From Bacillota bacterium (lineage in GTDB: Bacteria; Bacillota; Clostridia; Oscillospirales; Butyricicoccaceae), in NCBI GenBank assembly GCA_030705725.1, contig JAUZPW010000001.1, positions 1-26,525 of the forward strand: a DNA stretch of 26,525 nucleotides, in the 5' to 3' direction. The first letter of the stretch is position 1. Every line of letters begins with the position of its first letter. The position numbers and the translations under genes are program-made. This document shows positions 7,943 through 16,455 of this stretch, piece after piece. The notes below the pieces were generated by a model. It was not told the DNA's origin. It saw only the letters and a program-made list of their open reading frames with translations, and made no database searches.

Positions 7943-8014
7943 TATGGATTTCATACTGATAGAACCGGCCCGATCATGCTTTGCGGCCGAGCTATATAGA
8001 AAGGTGATAAGATC

Positions 8015-9169
8015 ATGGGAGAAATCAAACTGCCGGAAGGTTTCGTAACCTATCCGGAGGCTAGAAAGAAAGCCTTTTTAACTTTAAAAAAGATGAAGGA
8101 AGAGGGGCGCAGAATCGTCGGCGTTTTTTGCACCTATACGCCCTGGGAGCTGATCGATGCTGCGGATGCAGCCGCGGTAGTATTATGCGGCATCGGTGAT
8201 GAAAATATGCCCGCTGCGGAAAAACGTCTGCCGAAAAATCTCTGTCCCCTCATAAAAGCGAGCTATGGCGGCGCGGTTGCCGACCGCTGCCCTTTCTTTT
8301 ATTTTTCCGACATGGTGTTGGGGGAAACCACCTGTGACGGCAAAAAGAAAATGTACGAGCTGATGTCGGAACTAAAGCACACCCACGTAATGCAGCTTCC
8401 CCCGGGACAGTTCGGACGCGGTGCTCTGGAGTTCTGGAAAGCCTCGGTAGAGTCCCTTAAAGATGATCTGGAGCAATTCTACGGAATCACTATCACGAAT
8501 GACCGGCTGAGGGAGGCCATTCACCTGAGGAATCGGGAAAGGAAAGCCATCCTGGACTTCTATGAAATCGGCTGCCTGAAGCCCAGCCCCATTTCCGGCT
8601 ATGAACTGAATACTGTAATAACTTCAAACGAATATGCTTTTGACATCAACAAGAAAATCGAAGCGCTCGAGCAGCGCATACGGGAGCTTAAGGACCTTTA
8701 TGAGCGGGAATATAAAGGGAAAAAGTCACGTCCGCGCATCCTTATTACCGGTTGCCCTACCCATGGCGTCATCAACAAGGTTATAAAGCGCATTGAGGAA
8801 CTGGGCGCAGACGTGGTGGGCTTTGAAAACTGCTGCGGCCCCAGAGAGAAGAAAGACCCAATCGACGAGACAATCGACCCCATCACCGCCATTGCGGAAA
8901 AATATCTGCGGGTTAACTGCTCTGTTATGAGTCCCAACCCGGGCCGGTTCAAGGCCCTTGGCGAACAGATCCACGACTATCAGGCAGACGGCGTTATCGA
9001 AGTACTGCTTCAGGCCTGCCATACCTTTGCCGTTGAATCGGATTCCGTAAGACGGTTTGTGACGGAGGAAAAAGGCATCCCGTATCTTTCCATAACAACA
9101 GACTACTCAACAACTGACCAAGGGCAGATCGATACCCGGATCGGAGCGTTTATAGAGCTTTTAAGCTGA
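8015..9169 (+). CDS. Double-cubane-cluster / 2-hydroxyacyl-CoA dehydratase D-like reductase component (YjiM type)
   Basis: A 384-residue protein of the HgdB/FldC/BcrC superfamily. Conserved cysteines stand at residues 39 (VFCTYTPWEL), 77 (NLCPLIKASYG), 92 (DRCPFFYFSD) and 107 (GETTCDGKKKMYEL). Later ones lie in ITGCPT, FENCCGPRE and LQACHTF. The cysteine-rich pattern and the CCGPR motif fit the double-cubane [Fe8S9] branch better than true CoA dehydratases, which come as two different subunits; only one is present here. In that branch an ATP-dependent partner injects low-potential electrons. The physiological substrate is unknown, as it is for E. coli YjiM. AAAGGTG precedes the ATG. The next gene is the matching activase, so the two are surely partners. 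Confidence 0.85.
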   Translation: MGEIKLPEGFVTYPEARKKAFLTLKKMKEEGRRIVGVFCTYTPWELIDAADAAAVVLCGIGDENMPAAEKRLPKNLCPLIKASYGGAVADRCPFFYFSDMVLGETTCDGKKKMYELMSELKHTHVMQLPPGQFGRGALEFWKASVESLKDDLEQFYGITITNDRLREAIHLRNRERKAILDFYEIGCLKPSPISGYELNTVITSNEYAFDINKKIEALEQRIRELKDLYEREYKGKKSRPRILITGCPTHGVINKVIKRIEELGADVVGFENCCGPREKKDPIDETIDPITAIAEKYLRVNCSVMSPNPGRFKALGEQIHDYQADGVIEVLLQACHTFAVESDSVRRFVTEEKGIPYLSITTDYSTTDQGQIDTRIGAFIELLS

Positions 9170-9240
9170 ACTGACTTAACCAGTCATCATAATAGCCTGC
9201 GCGGATTAAAATTTGATTATATAGCAAGGATAAAAGAGAA

Positions 9241-10014
9241 ATGACGCATTATATCGGTATCGATATCGGCTCCACCTGCGCAAAGACTGTTGTAATGGAC
9301 GAAAACAGGAATATCTTGTATTGCCTGCTTCAACCCACCGGATGGAGCAGCGTTGACACGGCAGAGTCAATTAACGCGCAATTATCGGAGTTGGGTATAA
9401 CTCCCGGCAATTCTGTCTCCGTGGCAACCGGATACGGACGGGTATCCGTTCCGTTTGCTAATAAATGTGTTACGGAGATCACCTGCCACGGGAAAGGCGC
9501 CTGTTTTATTCACGGCATGAACAGTTTAACGGTAATTGATATAGGCGGTCAGGACACGAAGCTGATCGCGGTGGAAAACGGCATGGTGAAGGACTTCGTC
9601 ATGAACGATAAGTGTTCCGCAGGCACGGGACGCTTTTTGGAGGTAATGGCCAATACGCTGGCAGTGCGGCCCGATGAGCTTTGCGAATTGGCGTCTCACG
9701 GTGGAAACACCTCAATAAGCTCCATGTGTACGGTGTTTGCGGAATCGGAAATTATCAGTCTGATCGGGCGCGGGGAACAGAAGGAAAACATTGCGTATGC
9801 CGTGATTGATTCTATTGCAAAAAAAGTTGCTTCGCAGGCAAGCAGATTGCAGTACGCCAGCTCAGCTATTTGCCTTACGGGAGGATTGTGCGGCTTTTCT
9901 TATCTGCGAAGCTCGCTTTCCAGCCTGCTTGGCGCTCCGGTGCTCGCCGGCCAAAACGGGCGATACGCCGGAGCAATCGGCGCGGCCCTGTGTGCCGCTG
10001 CTGTGGGGAAATAA
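9241..10014 (+). CDS. ATP-dependent activase of dehydratase/double-cubane enzymes (YjiL type)
   Basis: A 257-residue BcrAD/BadFG/HgdC-family ATPase of the ASKHA fold. The phosphate-1 motif is GIDIGSTCAK, a second nucleotide motif is VIDIGGQDTK, and an adenosine-type motif is CLTGGLCG. Cys125 (DKCSAGTGRFLE) and Cys163 (SMCTVFAESE) are the expected ligands of the [4Fe-4S] cluster shared across the homodimer. It hydrolyses ATP to push a single low-potential electron onto the partner encoded just upstream, 71 bases away. AAGGA lies before the ATG. Length matches the roughly 260 residues usual for HgdC-type activators. Confidence 0.93.
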   Translation: MTHYIGIDIGSTCAKTVVMDENRNILYCLLQPTGWSSVDTAESINAQLSELGITPGNSVSVATGYGRVSVPFANKCVTEITCHGKGACFIHGMNSLTVIDIGGQDTKLIAVENGMVKDFVMNDKCSAGTGRFLEVMANTLAVRPDELCELASHGGNTSISSMCTVFAESEIISLIGRGEQKENIAYAVIDSIAKKVASQASRLQYASSAICLTGGLCGFSYLRSSLSSLLGAPVLAGQNGRYAGAIGAALCAAAVGK

Positions 10015-10040
10015 GGCCACCGGAAAGAGAGGACATACGC

Positions 10041-11177
10041 ATGATTTATCTTGATAATGCGGCCACCACGATTCAAAAGCCGCAGCAGGTGATCGACGCC
10101 GTCGCGGCGGCGATGAGTTCCTGTGGAAATGCATCCCGCGGAACCCACAGCGGAGCCCTGCAGGCTTCCCGAGTGGTCTACGACACGCGGGCCAAGCTTG
10201 CCAGACTGTTCAATTGTCACAGCGCCGACCGCGTAGTGTTCACCTCCAATTCTACCGAGGCGCTCAATATTGCCATAAACGGGACTATCGGTTCAGGCGA
10301 TCACGTTATTACCACCGATCTCGAGCATAATTCCGTCCTGCGTCCCCTCTACCGTCTGGAAGACGAGCAGCAGGCAGCGCTTAGCTTTGTCCGTGCCGAC
10401 ATGAAAGGAACGGTGGACTGCACCGATTTTGAGAAACTTATCCGTAATGAAACAAGGGCTATCGTATGTACGCACGCATCCAATCTGACAGGCGATCTGA
10501 TTGATGCGGCACGGGTAGGCGAAATCGCAAAACGCAAAGGGCTGCTTTTCATTTTGGACGCTTCCCAGACAGCAGGCTCAATACCCATTGATATGGAGAA
10601 AATGAAAATAGATATACTTTGCTTTACGGGACATAAGGGATTAATGGGCCCCCAAGGGACAGGAGGGCTTTGCGTCCGGGAGGGTGTCGAAATACGGCCT
10701 TGGAAAGTCGGCGGCTCTGGGGTTCAGTCCTACCGAAGGAGCCAGCCCGCCGAATTGCCCGCCCGACTGGAGGCAGGAACGCTGAACAGCCACGGAATAG
10801 CCGGGCTTTCGGCAGCTTTGGATTATATTTTTGACATTGGAGTGGAAACAATCGGGAAAAAGGAATCTGCGCTGATGCGCCGGTTTTACGACGGTGTAGC
10901 CGGAATCGGCGGTGTTACAGTTTACGGTGACTTTTCTATGAATCGCCGGGCCGCGATTGTGTCTTTGAATATAAAAGATTACGATTCCGCTGTTTTGTCC
11001 GATGCACTGTACGAAACCTATGAGATTGCCACCCGTCCTGGAGCGCATTGCGCGCCCAGACTGCATCAGGCGCTGTACACGACGGATCAGGGCGCTGTGC
11101 GGTTCAGCTTTTCCTGGTTTAATACTGAAAATGAGGTTGACAAAGCGATACAGGCAGTTAAGGAATTAGCTGAATGA
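10041..11177 (+). CDS. Class V aminotransferase-fold cysteine desulfurase-like enzyme
   Basis: A 378-residue PLP enzyme of the NifS/Csd group. It opens with MIYLDNAATT. TSNSTEALN is the cofactor-binding segment, and His96 in LEHNS stacks on PLP. Asp173 and Gln176 (LDASQTAGS) contact the ring, Lys199 in FTGHKGLMG forms the Schiff base, and Cys337 in RPGAHCAPRLH is the persulfide/selenide cysteine. It resembles the subfamily typified by Enterococcus EF2568, which was noted near selenium-dependent molybdenum hydroxylase genes. The ATG at 10041, with AGAGAGG upstream, is preferred; the longer open frame from 9870 overlaps the activase. Its job could be sulfur or selenium supply for the iron-sulfur proteins of this operon, or for the molybdenum hydroxylase encoded convergently. 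The choice is not settled by sequence. Confidence 0.88.
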   Translation: MIYLDNAATTIQKPQQVIDAVAAAMSSCGNASRGTHSGALQASRVVYDTRAKLARLFNCHSADRVVFTSNSTEALNIAINGTIGSGDHVITTDLEHNSVLRPLYRLEDEQQAALSFVRADMKGTVDCTDFEKLIRNETRAIVCTHASNLTGDLIDAARVGEIAKRKGLLFILDASQTAGSIPIDMEKMKIDILCFTGHKGLMGPQGTGGLCVREGVEIRPWKVGGSGVQSYRRSQPAELPARLEAGTLNSHGIAGLSAALDYIFDIGVETIGKKESALMRRFYDGVAGIGGVTVYGDFSMNRRAAIVSLNIKDYDSAVLSDALYETYEIATRPGAHCAPRLHQALYTTDQGAVRFSFSWFNTENEVDKAIQAVKELAE

Positions 11178-11223
11178 AGATGTATCGCTGAGCAAAGCAG
11201 CAGATTACTCAGCTTTTATAAAT

Positions 11224-11267
11224 AAAAAAAGGCACCGCGTCAAATAAAAATTCCGCGGTGCCCTTTT
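11224..11267. terminator. Bidirectional intrinsic terminator between convergent operons
   Basis: GGCACCGCG (11231-11239) and CGCGGTGCC (11254-11262) form a 9-bp GC-rich stem with a 14-base loop. Seven A residues precede it on the plus strand, giving a UUUUUUU tract for the minus-strand xdh operon. TTTT follows on the plus strand for the desulfurase operon. Confidence 0.88.
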
Positions 11268-11276
11268 CAACTCATA

Positions 11277-11762
11277 TTACTTTCCGACAACCTTATAGGT
11301 CTCGTCCACAATGCGTTCCATCGCGTTTAATATGTTTTCATAGCCCGTGCAGCGGCACAGATGCCCTGATATAAGTTTTCGCAGCTCGTCCCGGTTGTAT
11401 TTTTTTCCCGTGCCCACTATTTCCACAGCCGTCATTATAAGTCCCGGCGTGCAGAATCCGCACTGCACGGCGGCTTCCTCGATAAAAGCTTTTTGTATCG
11501 GGCTTAATTCACCGTTAGGGCCCTTCAGGCCTTCCACTGTCATAATATTTTTCCCTTCGGCCCAAACGGTAAGATAAATGCAGGAGTCCATCGCTTCTCC
11601 GTTGACAAGTACCGTGCAGGCGCCGCATTCGCCGACCTCGCAGCCTTTCTTAACGCTCGTCAGCCCCAGCCGGTTTCTCAGCGTGTCGACAAGCGCTTCC
11701 CTGTCGTCTACGGCAAGCTCGTGAGCTTTACCGTTGACAGTCAAATTAATCACCTTAAGCAT
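11277..11762 (-). CDS. xdhC: Xanthine dehydrogenase 2Fe-2S subunit
   Basis: A 161-residue subunit carrying both [2Fe-2S] clusters of the xanthine oxidase family. The plant-type ferredoxin domain has Cys41, Cys46, Cys49 (GCEVGECGAC) and Cys61. The helical second domain has Cys101 and Cys104 (QCGFCTPG) and Cys136 and Cys138 (HLCRCTGYENI). It relays electrons from the Mo centre to FAD. The symbol follows E. coli xdhABC and should not be confused with the XdhC cofactor chaperone. Its start overlaps the end of xdhB by 8 bases, with GGGAGG inside the end of xdhB, so it is translationally coupled. It is the last gene of the minus-strand operon. Confidence 0.96.
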   Translation of the reverse strand: MLKVINLTVNGKAHELAVDDREALVDTLRNRLGLTSVKKGCEVGECGACTVLVNGEAMDSCIYLTVWAEGKNIMTVEGLKGPNGELSPIQKAFIEEAAVQCGFCTPGLIMTAVEIVGTGKKYNRDELRKLISGHLCRCTGYENILNAMERIVDETYKVVGK

Positions 11763-12642
11763 CTAAAGTACCTCCCGCATTGATAATCGCCTGCTTAAGC
11801 GCGCGTTTTCCCAGTTCCTCTATAAGCTGAAGCCTGAATTCCTTTGATGCGCGCCAGCTCGAACGAGGATTGACCTCCGCGAGCGCGCCTTTTCCCACTT
11901 TTTCAAATAACTCCGGTGAAATCTTCATTTCCTTAACAGCACTCTCGGTTTCCGTGCAGCGCATCGGAGTAGGTGCAGCCACTCCGTATGCCAGCCTCAG
12001 ATCCTCTATAGCCTTTTTATCCGGAGTAAGCTTAACGCTGACCGAACAGCCAAGCGTAGCTATTTCCATAGCGTTTCTCTTTCCGTATTTTATATAATGC
12101 CCGCCGAAACCGTCGTAATTGTCTTTTGTAATGCGGATAGCGGTCAATATTTCGCTGTGCTCGCGCACCGTTTTGCCGGGCCCCTTGTAAAACTGCCCGA
12201 TGGGTACCTGACGGGTTCCGTTCTCCCCGGTCAGCTCGAGTACAGCGTTAAGTGCGAAAAGCGTTGACGCGCTGTCCGCACTGGTTACGCCGTTGCAGAC
12301 ATTTCCGCCGACAGTCCCGATATTCCTTATTTGCGGGCTCCCCACCTGATCGACCGCGTCTCCGAGAACCGGAATATACTTTTTTATTATATCGTTGTTC
12401 GTGATATGCGAAAAGCTTGTGGCCGGGCGGATAAGTATCGTGCCGTCTTTATCCATTTCAATGCCCTTAAGCTCCGCTATGTTGTGGATGCTGACGAGCG
12501 AACATCCCGCGAGCCTTCCCTCGCGAATCTGAATCAGAACGTCGCTTCCTCCGGAAATCACAACGGCATCCGGGTTTTCAGCAAGCGCGCGGACGGCGTC
12601 CGGCACATCCTTCGCCTGATAAATTTTTTCAATATCGTACAT
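11755..12642 (-). CDS. xdhB: Xanthine dehydrogenase FAD-binding subunit
   Basis: A 295-residue FAD subunit of the CoxM/XdhB type. FAD pyrophosphate motifs are ISGGSDVLIQIREG near residue 30 and QIRNIGTVGGNVCNG near residue 105. The C-terminal half is the CO-dehydrogenase flavoprotein domain. It takes electrons from the 2Fe-2S subunit and passes them to NAD or another acceptor. The ATG lies 12 bases after the xdhA stop, with AGGAGG overlapping that stop. The order Mo-FAD-FeS matches E. coli xdhABC. Confidence 0.95.
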   Translation of the reverse strand: MYDIEKIYQAKDVPDAVRALAENPDAVVISGGSDVLIQIREGRLAGCSLVSIHNIAELKGIEMDKDGTILIRPATSFSHITNNDIIKKYIPVLGDAVDQVGSPQIRNIGTVGGNVCNGVTSADSASTLFALNAVLELTGENGTRQVPIGQFYKGPGKTVREHSEILTAIRITKDNYDGFGGHYIKYGKRNAMEIATLGCSVSVKLTPDKKAIEDLRLAYGVAAPTPMRCTETESAVKEMKISPELFEKVGKGALAEVNPRSSWRASKEFRLQLIEELGKRALKQAIINAGGTLDA

Positions 12643-12654
12643 TGCTTAACCCTC

Positions 12655-14946
12655 CTATATAAGCCCTGCTGCTTTGAAATGTTCGACCAGCTTCTGCGGA
12701 TCGAGCGGCAGCGAGTCGACCGCGACGCCCGTCGCATGCAGCACCGCGTTGCGCAGAGCGGGCGCCACCGGTATTGCCGGCGGCTCTCCGAGCGCCTTAT
12801 TCCCGTACGGCCCTGTCGGGTCGTTAATCTGCACGAAATCAACGTGCAGATCGGGGGTGTCCATCGAGGTAGGCATTTTATAATCGAGCAGATTGTCGTT
12901 AAGCGGTTTCCCGTTTTTGTCGTACAGAAGTATTTCGCTCAGTCCGTATCCGATTCCCATGCTTATGCCGCCGTGAACCTGTGCTTCCGCAAGCTTGGGA
13001 TTAATCAGTATGCCGCTGTCGTGGACGTTGATTATATTGAGCACTTTAACCTTTCCGAGAGGCATATCCACCTCAACCTCCGCGAAGCATACGCCGCTGG
13101 CGAATGTGTTTTCCTTGCAGTGATATGTGGCCTCGGCGGTGATATGCACCGAGCGGTCAAGGCTGTAAAACGCTTCGGTCGCGAGCTCTTCCATCGAAAG
13201 AAGCGATTTATTATCCGCCATCGATACAATATAATTGTCTCTTATGTCAAGTCCCTCTGCGGGAAGCTTAAGCTTATACGAAGCGTAATCCAGTATTTTT
13301 GCTTTTAGCTGCTCGGCTGTCTTTTTCAGCGCTTTGCCGCTGACGTACGTCTGCCTTGACGCATACGCTCCCGTATCAAACGGAGTAATGTCAGTGTCCT
13401 GCGTTGAGACGACATATATCCTGTCCTCGGTAATGCCGAGGGACTCCGCCGCCATCTGCGAAAATACGGTGTCGGCGCCCTGGCCTATCTCGGTAGCCCC
13501 CATCTGGATCTGGAGCGAACCGTCCTGGTTCAGCACCATGCGGCAGGAAGCGGTTTCAAGCGAGATGGGATAAACTCCCGTTTTATAGCAGAAAATCGCC
13601 ATGCCCACGCCGCGGCGGACCGGGCCGGTCTGATCCTTGTACTCAGCCCGTTTCTCGTCCCAGTGTATAAAATCCCGCCCCTTAAGTATGCATTCCTTTA
13701 AGCCGTAGCTTTCGAACCCGAATTTGAGATGCGGGTCGACATATCCTTCCTTCACGCAGTTTTTAAGCCTGTATTCAAGAGGATCGATGCCCGTGAGCCT
13801 TGCGAGGTCCTCCGTCAAAGCTTCCGTAACGAAATCGCTTTGCGGAATACCGTAGCCGCGCATAGCGCCCGCCGTCGCCGAGTTTGTATAAACGGTATAG
13901 CTGTCAGCCTCAAGCCCTTTTTCATCCTGGTAAAGCTGCTTGAACATATTTGCCGCGTTTGCCGCGATTGCATGGCCGTGAGACGCATAAGCGCCCTGAT
14001 TTGAAAATACCTCGAGCTTTCTTGAAACCAGCGTACCGTCCGGTCTGACGGCAGCCTTGGCATGAAATTTTACGGCGTGGCGCACCCTGGTGCAGGCAAG
14101 CGTTTCTTCCCTGGTGAGCTCCAGGCGCACTCCGCGCCCTCCGACCTGCGTGCATAAAAAAGCGTTTAAGGGCTCGTAAAGCACATCCTGCTTGTTGCCG
14201 AAGCCGCCTCCTATGTAAGGCTTAATCACGCGTATCTTTCCCCACGGAATTCCGAGCGCCTGCCCTATAACGCGCCTCACAATGTGAGGGATCTGCGTGG
14301 ACGTGGTCACTACGATCTTGCCGTTTGCGTCCTGATACGCAAAAGAAACCGGAACCTCTATATGACAGTGCTGAACGCGCTGGGTCTCATAGACCTTGTC
14401 GATCAGCAGCAGCCCGTTTTCCTTTGCTGCCTTTTCAAAATCCCCGTCTCCGACAGTAAACCGGGTATGCTTCAATATGTTGTCCGGATATTCAGAGTGA
14501 ACCGGCACGGCGCCCTCCGCCATTGCTTCGTCAACCGTCAGAACCGGCGGATACTCTTCATAAACGACCTTTATGAGCCTCGCGGCGCGGCTTGCCGCCA
14601 CCTCGTCCTCCGCGATCACTGCCGCAATATCGTCTCCGTAAAAACGAACCCTTTGATTCAGTATTTTTCTGTCCTGAACGTCCTGATGCGCCGCCTCGAC
14701 AGACCACGGATGACCCGCCGTCGGAAACTGAATATCCGGGACGTCAAAACATGTCACGATTTTAACCACGCCCGGAACCTTAAGCGCTTCATCCAAATCA
14801 AAGCTTTTAACAAGGCCGTTCGCGATTTTGCTGTGTACGACCCTGGCGACAAGCAGCCCGTCCGGAGCTAAGTCTGCTGAATATTTTGCCTCTCCTGTAA
14901 CCTTGGCATACGCGTCAACTCTGTCAATCTTCTTCCCAACACCCAT
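12655..14946 (-). CDS. xdhA: Xanthine dehydrogenase molybdenum-binding subunit
   Basis: A 763-residue Mo-pterin hydroxylase subunit. GGGFGNKQD and GAMRGYGIPQ are molybdopterin/active-site loops, ATEIGQGADT a further cofactor loop, and GEPPAIPVAPALRNA near the C terminus holds the catalytic glutamate of the family. It hydroxylates a purine, most likely hypoxanthine or xanthine, with water as the oxygen source. The second ATG (14946-14944) is preferred: the first ATG 12 bases earlier touches the AAAGGA site. Homologues in this gene context are predicted to need a labile selenium ligand on molybdenum. No in-frame UGA is present, so any selenium is not selenocysteine. Genes for cofactor maturation (mocA, yqeB, yqeC, selD types) are not in the window. 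Xanthine as substrate is inferred from guaD upstream. Confidence 0.93.
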   Translation of the reverse strand: MGVGKKIDRVDAYAKVTGEAKYSADLAPDGLLVARVVHSKIANGLVKSFDLDEALKVPGVVKIVTCFDVPDIQFPTAGHPWSVEAAHQDVQDRKILNQRVRFYGDDIAAVIAEDEVAASRAARLIKVVYEEYPPVLTVDEAMAEGAVPVHSEYPDNILKHTRFTVGDGDFEKAAKENGLLLIDKVYETQRVQHCHIEVPVSFAYQDANGKIVVTTSTQIPHIVRRVIGQALGIPWGKIRVIKPYIGGGFGNKQDVLYEPLNAFLCTQVGGRGVRLELTREETLACTRVRHAVKFHAKAAVRPDGTLVSRKLEVFSNQGAYASHGHAIAANAANMFKQLYQDEKGLEADSYTVYTNSATAGAMRGYGIPQSDFVTEALTEDLARLTGIDPLEYRLKNCVKEGYVDPHLKFGFESYGLKECILKGRDFIHWDEKRAEYKDQTGPVRRGVGMAIFCYKTGVYPISLETASCRMVLNQDGSLQIQMGATEIGQGADTVFSQMAAESLGITEDRIYVVSTQDTDITPFDTGAYASRQTYVSGKALKKTAEQLKAKILDYASYKLKLPAEGLDIRDNYIVSMADNKSLLSMEELATEAFYSLDRSVHITAEATYHCKENTFASGVCFAEVEVDMPLGKVKVLNIINVHDSGILINPKLAEAQVHGGISMGIGYGLSEILLYDKNGKPLNDNLLDYKMPTSMDTPDLHVDFVQINDPTGPYGNKALGEPPAIPVAPALRNAVLHATGVAVDSLPLDPQKLVEHFKAAGLI

Positions 14947-15060
14947 AAATATGACCATTCCTTTCGCTTAATTGCGTCCTGTGCGCCGAATACCGGCGGC
15001 ACTGTGCGGGAGCTGCTTTTGCCATGGGCGGGCCGCAGCTGACCGCTTAAAAATTTATAT
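14947..15060 (-). other. Spacer between guaD and xdhA, no promoter seen
   Basis: This 114-base gap contains GC-rich self-complementary pieces, such as AGCTGC and GCAGCT about 20 bases apart, but no convincing -35/-10 pair or U-tract. It is more likely a transcribed intercistronic region than a new transcription start. Confidence 0.4.
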
Positions 15061-16335
15061 TCAAAACAGCATGCTGCCAAAAACAAATTTATGCGCTATA
15101 TTCTCATTCCCGGATAAATAAACGGCCCTTTCAAGACGTTCTCTGCAAGTCAGCTTTTGCGGATGCCTCAGACCGCTGTCGTCGATAACGACGGCGTCAA
15201 ATTCAAAGCCCTCATCAAATCCTCCCGCAAAGCCGAAGAATTCCCCGCCGCCTTTAGTCCCGAGGTAAAAAGCCTCCTCAAAGCTGAGCGGCTTTAAGCC
15301 TTCGTCAATAAGCCTCCATCTAAGCTTTGAAACCTGAATCGCGTCCGTCATCGCGCGAAAAATCGATTCGTGCGCTCCCCCCGCTATGTCGCTTCCGAGT
15401 CCGGTTTTTACGCCTTTATCCAGAAACGTCCTGACCGGAGCTATACCGGACGCCAGATTTTCGTTTGACTGCGGGCAGTGGGCTATAAAAACGCCTCTTT
15501 CCCTGATTCTCTCTATTTCACGGTCGTCCGAGCCGACACAGTGAGCCATCACGGTTTTAACGCCCCCGCCGAACAGGCCGAACCTGTCGTAGGCGTCCGC
15601 GTAAAACTCAGCGTCGGGGCAAAGCTCTTGCACCCACTCGATCTCATTTCTGTTTTCCGAAAGATGCGACTGAACCGGAAGATCGTGCTTAACCTGTATT
15701 TCTTTAAGCAATTTCATAAGCTCGTCGGAACAGGCCGGAATAAATCGCGGCGTCAAAATCGGTTTTATCCTTTCGCAGCGCCCTTCGCAGCGCGTTATCC
15801 ATTTCTCCGTGTCCGATGCCGCCCGCGCAGCGCTTTCTTCGGTCAGGTAATCCGGGCTGTTTCTGTCCATGTTAACTTTTCCGACGTAAGCGATCATTCC
15901 TGTTTTTTCGAGGCAGTCCATAAGGATCTCCGTCGCGCCCGCGTGAATCGTTGAAAACACGCAGGCCCTCGTGGTTGCGCCCGCCCTTATGTCCCCGGCA
16001 AAAATTTCATACGCTTTTTTTGCGTATTCTAAATCTTTGAAACGCCCTTCCTCCGGGAAGGCGTGGTTATTAAGCCAGCTTAAAAGCTCGGTATCCGTAT
16101 AAAGCGCGCGGAAAGCATACTGAGATGCATGCAGGTGCAAATCGCAGAGGCCAGGAATAACAAGCATCCCGGAATAGTCTATAACCTTAAGTCCTGTATA
16201 TTTATCAGGAATTTTTTCAAAAACACCTTGTGAAATTCCGTCCGTGCAAATAAGGTAATGGTCAGAAAACGATAAAAGCGTGCTTTTATCCCTGCTCCAG
16301 CATATATCGCCTTTTATGATAAAGTCGCGGCTCAA
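15061..16335 (-). CDS. guaD: Guanine deaminase
   Basis: A 424-residue amidohydrolase that converts guanine to xanthine and ammonia. Metal and substrate motifs are PGLCDLHLHASQY (HxH plus the guanine-deaminase Gln), QSHLSEN, MAHCVG, HCPQSNENL and GLGSDIAGG (metal Asp). The TTG at 16335 is chosen because GGGAGGG (16349-16343) sits 7 bases upstream. An in-frame ATG at 16392 would add 19 residues that include this ribosome binding site. In the operon it stands between an importer and xanthine dehydrogenase, exactly where a guanine-to-xanthine step is needed. Related amidohydrolases (SsnA, 8-oxoguanine deaminase) are less likely given the HxHxxQ and HLSEN motifs. Confidence 0.9.
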   Translation of the reverse strand: MSRDFIIKGDICWSRDKSTLLSFSDHYLICTDGISQGVFEKIPDKYTGLKVIDYSGMLVIPGLCDLHLHASQYAFRALYTDTELLSWLNNHAFPEEGRFKDLEYAKKAYEIFAGDIRAGATTRACVFSTIHAGATEILMDCLEKTGMIAYVGKVNMDRNSPDYLTEESAARAASDTEKWITRCEGRCERIKPILTPRFIPACSDELMKLLKEIQVKHDLPVQSHLSENRNEIEWVQELCPDAEFYADAYDRFGLFGGGVKTVMAHCVGSDDREIERIRERGVFIAHCPQSNENLASGIAPVRTFLDKGVKTGLGSDIAGGAHESIFRAMTDAIQVSKLRWRLIDEGLKPLSFEEAFYLGTKGGGEFFGFAGGFDEGFEFDAVVIDDSGLRHPQKLTCRERLERAVYLSGNENIAHKFVFGSMLF

Positions 16336-16455
16336 ACGTTTTCCCTCCCAAATTATACAAATACTTACATAAATAGACAAATTCGAATCCAAAAATCCTC
16401 TGTAAAAATTGTGCCGATAAACTGTTTTGATTTATTATTGGTAATGCGGTAAAAG

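Noticed and set aside
8015..10014. Genuine 2-hydroxyacyl-CoA dehydratase system
   Set aside because: Only one dehydratase-like subunit is present, with the cysteine pattern of the double-cubane branch, and no CoA transferase or dehydrogenase is nearby.
12331..13308. Plus-strand open frame of 325 codons opposite xdhA and xdhB
   Set aside because: It is antisense to two strongly recognised genes, spans their junction, has no ribosome binding site and shows a composition typical of a shadow frame.
12655..14946. Possible selenocysteine codon in the molybdenum subunit
   Set aside because: The frame is open without in-frame UGA and matches the expected length, so selenocysteine is not needed.
16352..16380. 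TTGTCT-17-TATAAT on the minus strand just before guaD
   Set aside because: The boxes are good, but the -10 ends only 2 bases before the GGGAGGG site, so transcription would begin inside the ribosome binding site. It is more likely chance in an AT-rich gap, though weak internal initiation cannot be excluded.
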